This document shows positions 49,403 to 62,745 of a stretch of 64,000 nt of DNA, piece by piece. Numbering within the stretch: the first letter of the stretch is position 1; the number at the start of each line of letters is the position of its first letter. This DNA comes from Miscanthus floridulus (taxonomy: Eukaryota; Streptophyta; Magnoliopsida; Poales; Poaceae). The stretch spans positions 102,574,166 to 102,638,165 of the forward strand of contig NC_089587.1 of assembly GCF_019320115.1 (NCBI RefSeq), read 5' to 3'. The position numbers and the translations under genes were made by a program. Under the pieces are notes generated by a model that was given only the letters and a program-made list of their open reading frames with translations, made no database searches and had not been told where the DNA came from.

Positions 49403-50981
49403 TCGCGAGAAATGACAGTCCATCGGCCACAGACTTAAAATTGCTGGTCTTTTACGAAACAAAAATTGAGTGCCCTCTTTTTTTTTGGCCTCCTCTCCCA
49501 TGCATGCTTGCAATTGTTCAGTTCAGCTTCTATATCCAGTACGGTGTTCAATTAAAGATAAGAAAGCAATTATCTCTCTCAACCGTTTGTCTGCACTTCT
49601 GGAATTTGTTCAGTTCCTTTTGAGCATTTCTTTTAGCTAAAATTTGGTACAGATAAAAAGGGATTGTTATAGCTGGTGAAAGGAGTAATTTACAATTTTA
49701 GATTCTGAACTTGTGCTATCGATAAACATAGGCTTTAGTTTGCCGAAGTACATTCGCAACTCAGCATGCATGCACTTCTTGAAAGATTTGAACTGTGCGT
49801 TAATTAACCCGCACCCATTTAAGTTATTCTATAATTCAAACATTAGTGAATTTATTTCAAAATCTAAACTCCATGATTTATGAATCCGAATATCATGCCT
49901 TATTCTTCGGTGTTGATTTCATTTTTATACATAATGATCTTTTCACTAAGCTGTGAGGGAAACAAAGCATACTTGGACGCTTGGAGCATGTGGCGCTTTG
50001 CTTAGCATGCCTTATTCTGAAATTATAATATGTTTGTTTGATCGTCAGATTTGAAAATACTTTCTGAATGGCAACTTAAATGTTTAATCATCAGGCCCAG
50101 TACCTTCGGAAAAGAGCATATAGTCGTCGTATTTTCTTGCCCTGGTCTTAACTGGTAGTAAAAAATTCGGAAAAGAGAAAATCAGGCGCTACATTGAACA
50201 ATTTATAATACTTACCTTCTTCGTCGTTCTGAAGTGGGGAAAAACAAACTTTGGTTCGTTCCGCTGTGAAAGAGATCGAAGGGATGTGACCACTGATGAA
50301 AATATTCACTTTGCAAATTTTTTTTTTTTTTTTGGAAATGAACTTTGCGAGAAATATACAAACATGCTCCGTTTGAGGTTTCTATTTCAGTTAGCGGCAC
50401 CTTCGATGTTTAGCTGGAGCTAATGGTATGTTTACGAATAATGACTCTTAGCTCCCTTCAATTCACTTCCGTGTACCATTTGAAACCATAAGATGCAGAA
50501 CTTGTGTATATGAAATTATATAAACATTTTTATGCATCCCAACAAAAACTGCAATCTGCCTTTAAGGAAAAGTCTGGAAAGCTGTTGTTCAATAATTGCA
50601 TATTTCTTAAAAAGAGTGCAGCAGTAGTAGAATAATCATATCATCCATCATCATATATGGGAAAGTCAGACAATTAAGCCAACTTTGAAGCTTTTGAATC
50701 GTATACATAGGACACCTGATTACTTAAACAAATCTCTTTAGTGCTCCTTAATTATCAGATGCTAGTTTTGAATAACAAGCAGCTAGGTGCAGTGCAACGC
50801 ATATATAGGTCTACTAGCTAGTACAAGCTATTGCATTTCTTGTTGAGATATATAGGTCTCCTCAAAGTCGGAACTTTCTATTTGTACTTTGTATATTCTT
50901 TAGATAGTTTTCAATCTCTTGAAACATAGACTTACATTTGAGTTTTGAGCCGATAACTATTGGAAACTAGCAACCACACAT
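49403..50981. other. 3' flank of the C2H2 gene and AT-rich spacer
   Basis: No gene seen. A poly(T) run lies at 50318-50334. The first 200 bases probably contain the 3' UTR, with aattaaagataa near 49550. Confidence 0.4.
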
Positions 50982-51230
50982 CACTATCGGATTTGTGAGA
51001 ACTGACAGTGATGTACCTTCACTACCGGTTATAAGCTTAAAAATAAAAAAAAAATGATTGGGGCTAGGCTAAAACCGACAGTGAAGGATCACATCACTGC
51101 CGGTTTGTGGCTTGAACCGACAGTGTTTTGGCGGTCATTCATCACTGCCGGTTTAAGCCAAGAGCCAACAGTGATTGAGCTCTATCACTGTCGATTCTAG
51201 CCAAGAGCCGACGGTGATAAGCCTACAACA
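50982..51230 (+). mobile_element. CACTA (En/Spm) 5' terminus and subterminal repeats
   Basis: The end reads CACTATCGGATTTG at 50982. Over the next 230 bases the words actgccggtt, accgacagtg and their complements recur about nine times in both orientations, the transposase-binding array typical of CACTA elements. The transposase remnant starts 0.9 kb downstream in the same orientation. Confidence 0.8.
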
Positions 51231-51886
51231 CAAAAATGTTGCAGCCGTCCTCTTCTTCATCCTCTCTTCCATCCCAAGAACAGAGGCGTGCGTTTAGACC
51301 CTTCCCTCCATTGTTGCGGCTGCTCTTCACCATGAAGCTAATGCTTGGATTTTGAAGAATGACTTGATCTTTTTGCTTTAAGGTTAGTAACAAACATCTA
51401 CTTCTTTGATTTTGTTGCTTAATTAGCTTCGTTTTGATGGCTACATTGCTTGATTCTTATTCTAGTTCTTTCTCCATTCTAGAGAGCACTTTTTCAATTG
51501 GACATTTGTGCAAGGCTCAAATTGTGGTGAATCCATCATCCAAACGGTTGGTGTCTATGAACACATTTAAATTCCTAGCTAATTATTCCATGGTGGTCAA
51601 GATCATCATTGTTAGTATGTGATGCTATAATTAGTTCTTAGAAGTAGAGTAGAATATATGTTCTTTATTATTGCGCAATAATTGTTTTTTTACTACGATT
51701 TTCAATTTACAGGACCGGGGCTACAAATTTCAATTTTCCAATAATTAGTGTACAATAATGTTTCCAATAATTAGTGTACAATAATGTTTTCCAAAAATGG
51801 TACTTTCGAGCTACAATTGTTGTTTATGAAGCTCGATTTCTTATTAATTCTTTGTAATTACTGTCTAAGTATTTTTTTGTGCACAG

Positions 51887-53986
51887 ATGGATCGAGATTG
51901 GATGCATCTGTCCTGAACGGACAAGTGGTACATGCATGACGTCAGCCAGTTTATCACCGATGCCAAAGCCCATGCTGGGAATGAGAACCCTGTCTTCTGC
52001 CCATGCAAAGATTGCAAGAATCATATGAACTTTTGTCAAATTGAGTCTATACGATCGCACTTGATTACTAGGGGGTTCATGCCAAACTATACGATATGGA
52101 CTATACATAGTGAGGTTAGTGTGAATGTTCTGCAGGAAAACAATGATGATGTAGACATGCCTGACGTAGCCATCCACGATGCTGACAAGGAACCCGGTGT
52201 CAATACGGAACCTATGACCATAGTTAATAATGTGCTTAGGAACATGTTAGCTGACGACACCGAGGATAACGATGGTATTTCTCAACTGCTACGTAATGTA
52301 GAGACAAGATGTCTTAGTGAAAGACAGCTGAAAAAGCTAAAGAAAATGAGACAAGATGGTAAAACACCATTGTATAAAAATTGTCCAATGAGCAAACTGA
52401 AAGCCGACATCATGCTGTTAGAGTTCAAATCAACAAACGGATTGAGCGATAAAGGCTTTGATCAGTTGTTAGGTATAATAAGGAAAATGCTTCAAGAAAA
52501 AACGAGTTGCTAGAAAAGACATACTTGGCTAAGCAAATGATCTGCCCCATCAGCCTCAAGGCTGAAAAAATCCACGTGTGTTCCAATGATTGCATATTGT
52601 ACCGTGGAGAAAATATAAAGACTTGGACAAGTGCCCCAAGTGTGAAGCTCCACGGTATAAGGAAGGGCTGTCAGATGAGGGTACCAAGACCAGAGGAGGT
52701 TCCATAAAGGTTGTTTGGTATTTCTCTATAGCTCCTCGGGTGTATAGGCTATTTGCATGTGCAAAGTTAGCCAAGCTGTTATGCTGGCATGACGAAGAGC
52801 GTAAGAAAGATACAATGATGAGGCACCCCGCCGATGGGTATGACTGGAGGACTATTAATACTATGTTCTATAAGGACATCGATGGAGAGGTAAGGCACCT
52901 TTGGTTTGCTTTGAGCATAGATGGGATGAATCCTTTTGACCAGGTTAGAAGCAATCATAGCACCTGGCCAGTGACGCTCTGTATATTCAACCTTCCACCT
53001 TGGGTTTGTATGAAGTGGTCGTACATCTAGATGCCACTACTGATCCAAGGGCCAAGACAACCTAGGAATGACATCGATGTATTTCTAGAACCAGTGATCG
53101 ATGAACTAGTGGAGATGTTTGAAAAGGGTGTACCAGATGTTTGGGACGAGTACAAAAAGGAACATATCATGATCAAGGGAGTACTTATCGCTACAATCAC
53201 CGACCTACCAGGTCGAGGTTCATTGTCCAGAGAGAAGACAAAAGGTTATACTGGATGTGTCAAGTGCTTGGACGACATCGATGCGGTAAATCTGCGAAAT
53301 AACTCAAAGATAGTTTATATGGGACACCGTAGGTTCCTAGCTAAGGATCACCCTTACCGTAGGAATAGAAAAGATTTCAACGGTACTATTAAGAAACGCT
53401 TAGCTCTAAAATATTAAGATGGGCCTGTGATACTTCGAGAACTCAACAAACTGGAGGTTGTCCTTGGGAAGGGGGACAATACAGTAGCAGCGCCTAATGA
53501 GAGCGTTTGGAAGAAAAAATTGGATTTCTAGAAACTACCTTACTAGCCATTTCTAAGTGTACACCACTGTCTTGATCTCATGCACATCACTAAAAACGTG
53601 TGCGCTAACACTCTTAACACCTTGATGGACACCAGGGGGGACATCAAAGGATTCACTAGCCACACGCCTAGACATGCAGCACTTGAGAATTAGGAAGGAG
53701 CTGCATCCCATGGAGCTAGAGAATGACCAGTTTGAACTTCCAGTTGCATCATGGACATTGAAGAAGGAAGAAAAGCGTGCGCTTATTTCTTTCTTCAATG
53801 AACTCAAAGTCCTGATGGGCTACTGTACGAACCCAAAGAGGCTAGTGAACATGAGAGAACTCAAGTTCAACTATGGCCCTATAAAGGCCCACGACTGTCA
53901 TGTCATTATGACTCAGCTGCTTCCTGTTGCCCTGCATGGTATCTTCCCCCCAAAGGTTCGCGCCACAATCATAAAGCTTTGCTCGT
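51887..53986 (+). pseudogene. CACTA transposase (TNPD-like), decayed and cut by a copia element
   Basis: It starts after an acceptor-like gtgcacag with ATG at 51887, beginning MDRDWMHLS then a TGA at codon 10. The N-terminal transposase-associated region contains CPCKDCKNHM and RSHLITRGFM. The catalytic Transposase_21 region includes LYRGE, CPKCEAPRY, WYFSIAPRVYRLFACAKLAK, LWFALSIDGMNPF and HSTWPVTLCIFNLPPWVCMK, and later MIKGVLIATITDLPGRGS and GYTGCVKCL. Frame changes near 52510, 52600 and 53420 and several stops break it. It ends abruptly at 53986 within ATIIKLC, where the copia LTR begins; the remainder should lie beyond the window. Confidence 0.88.
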
Positions 53987-55477
53987 TGAAAGGATCAAGA
54001 TGCCCAAGAGAGGGGGGTGAATTGGGCCAATTCTAAATTTCTTTGCAATAATTATGTCCTATGGTTAGCCCAATTAACCCCTTGTGCCTAGAAAGTGTTT
54101 CTATTGATCTACCACATAAAAGTTTAGCAACCTATATTCTAATCCTACTCTAGCATGGCAATTCTATGAATGTAAATGACAAGAATTGAATTGCTCAAAG
54201 TAAATGCTCAAAGTAAAGAGAGAATGAGGAACACGACAGTGTTTTTGCTGAGGTATCGAAGAGTCACCACTCCCCACTAGTCCTCGTTGGAGCACCCACG
54301 CAAGGGTGTAGCTCCCCCTTGATCCATGCAAGGATCAAGTGCTCTCTACGGGTTGATTCTTCAACACTCTGTCGCGGTGAATCACCCACAACCGCTCACA
54401 ACTTGAGTTGGGTCATCCACAAGCTTCGTCGGATGATCACCAAGCTCCCGATCACCACCAAGCCGTCTAGGTGATGGCGATCACCAAGAGTAACAAGCAT
54501 GAACTCTCACTTGACCACGACAAGCCTAATGGAAGGTTGGATGCACACTTTGCTACTCTTGATCTCACTAATGAGGGCTCTCTTTGGGATTCTCAAATCT
54601 CAATCACCTCACTAGGACCTTACACTTCTTGGCACTCTCAAAGGTGTTTCTCAGCTGTTGGAATGAGCAAAAGTACCCCCTCACACGAATGGAGAAAGTA
54701 TTTATAACCTTGGTTAAAAAACGAATCATTATGTGTCTCTACGGGGTCACCAGATGCTCCGGTCATGTTGACCGGACGCTCCGGTCATGTTCTCCCCGAT
54801 CTCTAGTGTTTAAGTTGTGACTGGATGCTGGACAGGGTCCGGTCAGCATTGACTGGACGCATCCGGTCATGATTTTCCTTCTCTGGAACTTTACTGGAGT
54901 TGACCGGACGCTGGTACCCAGCGTGCAGTCACTCACCTCTCAGCATCCGATCGTGTCCAGATGATTTCACCTTGATCAAATGAACTAACCGGACTCTGCG
55001 CCAGCGTCCGGTCACTCCGGAACCAATGTCTGATCAACATTTGACCCTGCATTCACTTTCAACTCTCGATCATACATGAATGAAGTTTGCTCCAATGGAT
55101 CTAAGGACTTTTTAGGAGCTACCTAGTGCTAGATTTAGCAAAGTGTGCACCACACCTAACTCACTAGACTCACCTAGGTCAAGCTATCCGTCCATACCCC
55201 CCTTTAATAGTATGGCCAAAGGTAAAACAAAGTCCTAAACTACTCTAAGTGTCTCCTCAACTCCAATCGACACTTAAAACTAGTCCATCCTTAACCTTGT
55301 CGTCCATCCTTTGAAAACCAAAACGATTTCCATCATAGGGGCATAACCACCACGATAGCCCAATCGATCTCCATTACCGTGACCTAACTTAATTGCCTCT
55401 ACAAAACACACGTTAGTCACAGTAATCATGTATTGTCATTAATCACCGAAACCCAACTAGGGGCCTACATGCTTTCA
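53987..55477 (-). mobile_element. 3' LTR of Ty1-copia element
   Basis: A 1491-bp LTR has inverted ends TGAAAG/CTTTCA. The polypurine tract adjoins its right side and the internal coding region on the minus strand follows, so this is the 3' LTR. The left target flank is CTCGT (53982-53986). The interior at 54740-55020 carries many copies of accggacgc and its complement. Confidence 0.85.
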
Positions 55478-55493
55478 ATCTCCCTCTTTTTGG
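55478..55493 (-). other. Polypurine tract of the copia element
   Basis: On the minus strand the sequence before the LTR is CCAAAAAGAGGGAGAT, a typical plus-strand primer site. Confidence 0.75.
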
Positions 55494-55929
55494 TGATTGA
55501 TGACAAAACCACCTCGAGTATGTGAAAGAGATGAGGTTTTTAACATGCTTGGTTCATATAAGCTTTTGACAATAAGAACAAAAGTGTTAGGCAAGCTTAT
55601 ATGACCCAAGCCAACATGATGTACTCAAAAGATATGAAATAAACAAGAGTACAAGTGATAAAGCTTATTTGCATCGGAGTAAAACGTGAAAGCAAAGCAA
55701 ATGAACATAACACAAGTGATATGACATATAGATGATTCAAAGTAGAGAGCACACATGTCACATATCACAATCACGTAGATATCACTATCACATAAATATA
55801 GTTTGATGCATAAAAGTAAACACACGAATGCATAATAGTGTATCACACATAAAACCAAATATAATAGATAAACTAAGCTCCCCCTAAGTCTAACATACTC
55901 GATCCCTCTCCTCCTTTGATGTCAAACAC

Positions 55930-58323
55930 CAAAATCTAAGGGTCGGTCAGTGGGGCTACAGCCGATGAGTCGGGCGCTAAGGTGCGAGGAGCGAGCTGGA
56001 ACTATGTGCCATCATCATCTGATCCTGAGCTCTAAGCAGTTTGACCCTCTATAGCTAGAAGCGATGCTAAAGCGGTCTGGGTTGGATCTAGTACTGGCGC
56101 TACCTGCTCTGATGAAAGGAGTGTCTCTATAGTCCCGGTAATAGGTGCAACTATGGAAGGACCTAGGACATGTAGCTCTGGCAGAGTAGGTTGCCCCGTC
56201 AACTCACTGAATGAAGCACCAAGGCTCTTGGAAACTAGGGTGAGCACTGATGAACTCTGAGGTGGAGTAAAGCCCGTATGGAGAGGAGTGAACTGCGGGG
56301 TTGGTATTGGCGAAGCAAACCACTGGGACACCTGCTTTGTAGGTGAAGGAAACTATGGCATTGGCTATTCCTGACTCTGAAGCCCACTGGGTTGTACAAC
56401 TAGAGTCATAGAAGTGGTGGCAGGCTAACCAAGCTGGGGCGAAGGCTATGGCGGTGGAGCCCCAATAGCTGTCACAACATGCTGCATAAACCCAAGTAGC
56501 TGCTGTTGATGCATGGCCTGCTGCTGCTGGATCGCATGCTATTATCGCTGGAACTCATCCTGTCGAGTCTAAAACTATGCAAATATAGCAGCGGTCTCTT
56601 GAGCTTGGCGAGCCTAATCCTGCCTCATCCGCTCAAGTATGGCAAGTAGAGCGGGGTCTATCTGCGGTGCAGGTGGAACTGAACTAGAGCTATCGGCCTT
56701 ATGGTCATGTCATCGTGGAGGCATCTGAGGGATATTGCGGTAGTCATCATCTGAGCTGTCACTAGGGTCGCTCTCGACCATCCTCTCCTGCTGAGCATCT
56801 AACTGCTCCTCCTCTATAGCTGCTATGCCCCTAATGGTCTCATTCTGTTGGGCTGTAGTCTTTGGCACCTCTAGATGATGGCATGGGTGGCTGGGTGTCC
56901 TCACTACACTATGGTAGATAATCTAAGTCATGTTGTATGTAGGAAACTCTGTAGTAGCACCACTATACTCTGCTAGCATCTCAGATGGCCTCACAGTAAC
57001 TGCCCTATGGATCAAGAATGTAATCCAGTGAGCATATGGCAGCTGCCTATGACCCCTGAACCCCTCTGAATAGTATCCTCCATCTCTGATAGAAGGAGAT
57101 CCCAAATGTCAAACATAGTCTGCTGCATCAGATAGTTTAGTAGCCATAGCTGTATGTGTGTCAAGCCCTCGTGATACCTCATCCTCAGAAGTAGTGTCCT
57201 CCTCATAATAGCATCAAGCACTCTAGTAGTAGGAGTGAGATCACTGGGTGTCCTGCTCGACCCCTCGCCGAAAGGCTCTATGAAGCAATGGCAGACTAGA
57301 TCTATTAGGGGCACCATACCACCATGAGGGCGTCTGGGAGGCATTGTCTATCCATAGCAAACCTCATGAAGCCGGATTGGCTGCTCCTAAAGCCTAAGAA
57401 TCTCTCTGACCCTTGAGCTCATCAGTCCATAATCTCTACCTCTAAAAGCAAAGTGAATGAATCTATGTTGCGGGTCAATCTAGAGTGTAGCATAGAACTA
57501 ACAGACCCAAGATGGAACATATAAGCCTGTCCATCCAAGTAAATCTATCAGCCCTGGCAGGTAAGCTAGGTAAGGGCGAATATGCTCTCCAGCTGCTGCT
57601 ACAATGGACTCAATGTTGCACACCCTCTGAGATCTGAATACAGCCCCACTGTTAAGATATGCATTATAAAAATCTTTCTGCAGTAGTGTGTAGAAACCCT
57701 CTGAAGCTCAGTCATCTCTCCTCGATGGGAACCACTGCTCAAAGTCCACAAATCTGAGCTGCGGCACCTGTTTGGCCATGGCGGCCCTTAAATCCAAGTG
57801 AGTCACTAGAGGCAGACCCTGTGGTCTAGGCGGTGGACAAGAACCCCTCCATTGTGGCTCTAACCTCGATGTGACTAGAGCATGGGTACGACCAGAGCGG
57901 TGAAGCTACGGCTGAGGTGCCTGCTCTATCTCCTTAGCCTACTCTCCCTCCTAAGTCTGCTCTGCTGGCTTTGGCTACTGCTGTGACTCCCCCCGAGACT
58001 AACTCTCATCAAGCCACATGCCATCCTCCAACCATGACAGTCCCAGCTGGACCACCATGATGGCACTCAACCTGCTCAAGTGTAGCCATCATAGATGGAG
58101 AAAGCTGATCTACAATAACAACACAACTCCTAGTACCTCCTCTCTCTGTGCACTCTGCGGCCTCTGTAACTGTGGCTGCTCTCGTTGTATCTGCATCAGG
58201 GTACTTATGCTTCTTTGTCGCTAGCTTCTTCGTTGCCTTGCCTTTTGCATCTGTAGGCTGGTGAGGCGGGGGCCTCGGATCCTTATCACTGGGACCACCT
58301 CCAACATTCTTGACATGAGCCAT
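55930..58323 (-). pseudogene. Extra ORF between copia pol and 3' LTR, decayed
   Basis: About 2.4 kb in the sense of pol codes for a large protein, now in several frames. It starts MAHVKNVGGGPSDKDPRP with a Lys-rich stretch. A central globular part contains FVDFEQWFPSR, FYTLLQKDFYNAYLNSGAVF, IRPYLAYLPGLIDLLGWTGL and FIHFAFRGRDY. Later come MPPRRPHGGMVPLIDLVCH and an acidic SDPSDSSDDDYRNIPQMPPR. A Gln-rich segment with IQQQQAMHQQQLLGFMQHV and a Pro/Ser/Thr-rich end follow. Placement matches the env-like ORF of SIRE/Maximus copia elements, but no membrane segment is obvious. The central part resembles the putative plant transposon protein domain (inference). Many stops are TAG in Gln-rich context. 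Confidence 0.6.
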
Positions 58324-59868
58324 CTAATGGATCTAAAAAGAATAACTGTCGCTAACAAAGATCAACTGCCAACTATCACTTCTGAGGCTTGGCCTCGATT
58401 CGTACTCATGAGCTTGGCCTCGAGTTGACTGTCAACTACCACTAAGACCTTAGAAACACCGACTCGCTGCACGTTACAATAGATCAAATTTATAAATAAT
58501 TATAACATATCTAGAGATATGAAACCTTAAGAAGCAAGCAATTAGGTATGAAATTGGAATCGAGGGCTTGCTACCTGATGAACTGGTGATCCAAAGAGAA
58601 GAGAAACGACACACGGGGAACCACCAAATCGGCTAGCGTTAGGGTTCTAGCTCAATGAAGTTTGGCGACCAAGAAGATGCGGAGGCAGTGGCTAAGTCAC
58701 CGATGAGGAGCAATGCAGGGGTATGGTGGTGCTAGGGCATAGTGTGGGCTTCTTACTGGCGCAGAGGCTCGGGCATGGGCAGCGCTGCTGCTTGGTATGG
58801 CGGCAGCGTTGGAGCACGGCGTGAGCATGGTGACGCGCGGGGCATGCAGTGGCGGATCGGGCATGGGAGCGTGGGACGAGGTCGCAGTGGCACGACGCGG
58901 GAGCAGGGCACCGCAGTGGTTGGATGGTGCTGCTACGATGGCATGGAGCTAGGGCACGGGTACACGGCAGCTCAGGAGGCGGCGAATAGGGCATGAGTGC
59001 AACACGGGCGGCGATGATGGCGCAATGGCAGATTGGATGAGGTGCGGGATGAAACGGCGTGGCGGATTGGGATATAAGGGGTCCCGCGACGAGATAGAAA
59101 AGGAAATGAAGAAGAAGTCCTGAACCCGCACGATTTCAACTAACCAGATGCTCCGGTGGCAACGACCAGATGCTGTCATCCAGAGCCCGGTCGATTCCAG
59201 AGAGGTCCAAAACCACTGGAATCGTGACCGGACGTGTCCGATCACCATTGACCGGACGTAGCCAGAGTGTGGTCCAACCTGTCTCCTTTGTTTTCGATCG
59301 ACCGAATGCATGAACACCTTCTGATCAAACGCTGAACAGTAGAGTCCGGTCACTCCTTCACAGTAGGTTCACCTCCTGTGAACTGACCGGACGCTGGACT
59401 TCAGAGTCCGGTGCAGCGTCCGATCACTCTTTTTCTAGCAAATCTTCAAAGTCCTTCGTGCTGCCTGTTCTCAATCAAGTCCCAACTCCAATAAGATCCA
59501 AATAAACACCAATTGGGACTAATGTGAGTGACCTCTCTCGAACCCTAAATTTTTTCAAAATATTTTGCCTTAGGTAATAATTCTTTTTAAGAAAATAGGC
59601 AATAAGAGGGCAATTGAAGATAAATGACAACGCAACATTCATGCATATGCAATGCAATACTTGAAAGTAAATCTAGTTGTTTGTCAAGTTTGATCCAAGG
59701 TTAAGCTTCTTCACTCGCTTTTCTGCGGTCATCTTAACCATGTTAGACAAGCCCTATATGCATTACCAAAAAGTAAACATATTGTATATTACAATGCAAT
59801 GCAAGGGACAACACAAGCTCTTTTTTTAGTGAAGTTACTAAAATCAAGCACATTGAGCTCATCCGCAA
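58324..59868 (-). other. Non-coding interval within the copia element
   Basis: It lies between RNase H and the extra ORF. 58680-59050 is GC-rich and opens spurious frames. 59150-59440 carries more copies of the ccggacgc/gaccgga motif that also fills the LTR. No gene seen. Confidence 0.4.
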
Positions 59869-61518
59869 TCAACAAAAAGTCGCATCATCTAGCGGTTTAG
59901 TGAAGATATCCACCAATTGATCCACGGTCCTTACACCTTCTAATGAAATATCATTCTTTGCAACGTGATCTCTAAGAAAGTGATGGCAGATATCTATGTG
60001 CTTGGTGCGAGAGTGTTGAACTAGATTATTTGCAAGTTTTACCACACTTTCATTGTTGCACAAAATGGTACTTTTCTAGAACTACACCATAGTCTAGCAA
60101 AGTTTGTTTCATATAAAGTATTTGTGCGCAACAAGCACCCGCGATAATGTATTCCGCTTCAGCGGTGGATAAAGCCACACTATTTTGTTTCTTGGAGGAC
60201 CAAGACACAAGTGATCTACCAAGCAAATGGCACCCTCCGGATGTGCTTTTTCTATCAACTTTGCAACCGGTATAATCTGAATCGGAATAGCCAACTAATT
60301 TAAATATAGCTCTTTTGGGATACCAAAGGCCAATGCTTGGTGTGTGCTTAAGATACCTAAGGATTCTTTTAACGACAATCAAATGAGTTTCCTTAGGATT
60401 AGCTTGAAATCTAGCACACATACACACACTAAACATGATGTCGGGCTTAGATGCGGTTAAATATAACAAGCTACCAACATAGAGCGGTAGAGAGTTTGAT
60501 CAACCATGTTACCTCCCTCATCTAGGTCGAGATGTCCATTAGTTGGCATTGGTGTCTTGATTAGCTTACATTCATCCATCTTGAATCTCTTGAGAAGATC
60601 ATTTGTATATTTCTCTTGAGAGATGAAAATATCTTCTCTTATTTGCTTGACTTGAAAACTAAGAATGTAAGCTCTCCAATCATTGACATCTCGAACTCCT
60701 TCGACATCAATTCACCAAAATGTTTGCAAGAATCTTTATTTGATGATCCAAAGATGATATCATCAACATACACTTGGCAAATGAAGATATGTCTATCAAG
60801 CTTCTTGGTGAATAGTGTGGTGTCGACCTTCCCAATGGTGAAGCCCTTCTCAATGAGGAAGTTGTGAAGGCGCTCATACCAAGCTCTTAGGGATTGCTTA
60901 AGCCCATATAGCGCCTTCGACAACCTATAAACATGATTAGGATGCCTAGGGTCTTCAAACCAAGGAGGTTGATCAGCATAGACTAGTTCATTAATAAAGC
61001 CATTTAAAATGCACTTTTCACATCTATTTGATATAGTTTCATTTTATGATGTGATGCATATGCAAGGAGGATACAAATGGCTTCTAGTCTTGCAACCGGT
61101 GCAAAGGTCTCTTCAAAATCCAAACCTTCAACTTAAGAGAACCCCTTTGCAACTAGTCTTGCCTTGTTCCTCACAACAATGCCTTGATCATCTTGCTTGT
61201 TGTGGAACACCCACTTTGTTCTAATGACTCTTGCACCTTGTGGTCGCTCTTCAAGAGTCCAAACTTCATTGCGGGTGAAGTTATTTAACTCTTCATGCAT
61301 GGTATTTATCCAATCCAGATCTTGAAGAGCTTCTTCTACCTTAGTTGGCTCAAAGCAAGAGACAAAAGAGTGATGTTGAATAAATGAAGCAAGTTTTGTG
61401 AGCGAGTCATTACTCCCTTTGATGGACTCCCTATGATGAGATCTTGTGGATGAGCTTGAATTAGAGGTGAATTTCTTCTATCAACCACTTGAGGGGGAGG
61501 TTGTGGAGCAATAACATC
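59869..61518 (-). pseudogene. Copia reverse transcriptase and RNase H, decayed
   Basis: The RT starts around LQDLDWINTMHEELN. It contains [65 protein letters not shown] and the catalytic YVDD at about 60759-60770. RNase H follows with MLYLTASKPDIMFSVCMCAR, LVGYSDSDYTGCKVDRKSTS and ALSTAEAEYI, then after a frame change NNLVQHSRTKHIDICHHF and VDIFTKPL. Frameshifts near 60050, 60480 and 60930 and stop codons disable it. Confidence 0.88.
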
Positions 61519-62715
61519 TTATGCTTGTACCACCATTTTCTCATGGGAGACATGAGTGTCTTCATTTTCTACTCCCCCATCTTTTTCACTATCTTGTGGC
61601 ACACTTGATGAAGAAGGTGGATTGATTACTTGTACATCATCTTCATCATCATTAGGCTTGATGTCTCCAACCGGAATATTCTTCATAGCCTCCCTCAATG
61701 GTTCATCACCTACATCATCAAGATTCTCATGTGCTCCTTGGGAGCCATTAGATTCATCAAATTCCACATCATATGTTTCTTCAACCAAGCCGGTGGCATA
61801 ATTAAATACTCTATATGCTTTGGACTTTGATGAGTAACCAACAAGAAAACCAATATCACAACGTCTTTGAAACTTCCCTAGGTGTTGCCACTTCTTATAG
61901 ATGTAGCATTTGCAACCAAACACCCTAAAGGAGACGTCCGGCTTCTTCCGATTGAGCAACTCATAAGGTGTCTTGCTAAGAAACTTTTGAAGGAATAGGC
62001 GGTTGGATGCATAGCAAGCGGTGTTGATAGCTTACGCCCATAGAGCTTTGAGAGTGTTGTACTCATCAAGCATTGTTCTTGCAAGAGTGATCAATGTCTG
62101 GTTCTTTCTCTCAACTATACTATTTTGTTGAGGAGTATATGTTGCAGAGACCTAATGCTTGATCCCAACTTCATCACAATTGGATTCTATGTTTGTGTTG
62201 TCAAATTCTTTACCGTTGTTAGTTCTAATCTTCTTGAGCTTCACTTCAAATTCATTTTATGCTCTCTTGGTAAACTTCTTGAAGCAAGATGCAACTTCAA
62301 ATTTGTCATGAAGGAAGAATACCCATGTGTATCTTGAATAGTCATCAACAATCACAAGACAATAAAGATTTCCTCCCAAACTCTTGTATGTTGTTGGTCC
62401 AAATAAGTCCATGTGAAGGAGTTCTAGCACTCTTGTGGTTGACATGAAAGCTTTGGTTGGATGAATATTTGCAACTTGCTTGCCGGCTTGACATGCACTA
62501 CAAAGCTTGTCATTCTCAAACTTCACATCCTTCAACCCTCTCACCAAATCATTCTTCATTAGCTTCTTGAGTGAGCTCATCCCAATATGAGCAAGTCTTC
62601 TGTGCCATAGCCACCCAAGTGTTGTTTCAGTGAATAGGCATGTCTTCAAGTTAGCATCTTTGGAGGTGAAGTCCACTAGATATAGGTTGTTGTATCTAAA
62701 TCCTTTGAATATCAC
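61519..62715 (-). pseudogene. Copia integrase, decayed
   Basis: The GAG-pre-integrase/zinc region has LWHRRLAHIGMSSL and CSACQAGK (H-X4-H, C-X2-C). The catalytic core shows LLHMDLFGP and VIVDDYSRYTWVFFL. The second catalytic block reads RTNNGKEF where RTDNGKEF or similar is usual, so the Asp is Asn. The third block keeps TPQQNSIVERKN. The C-terminal part includes LLNRKKPDVSFRVFGCKCYI and GFLVGYSSKSKAYRVFN. Stops interrupt it near 62255, 62155 and 62035. Confidence 0.85.
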
Positions 62716-62745
62716 TTGATCATCATCCTTCTTAGATACAACAAC

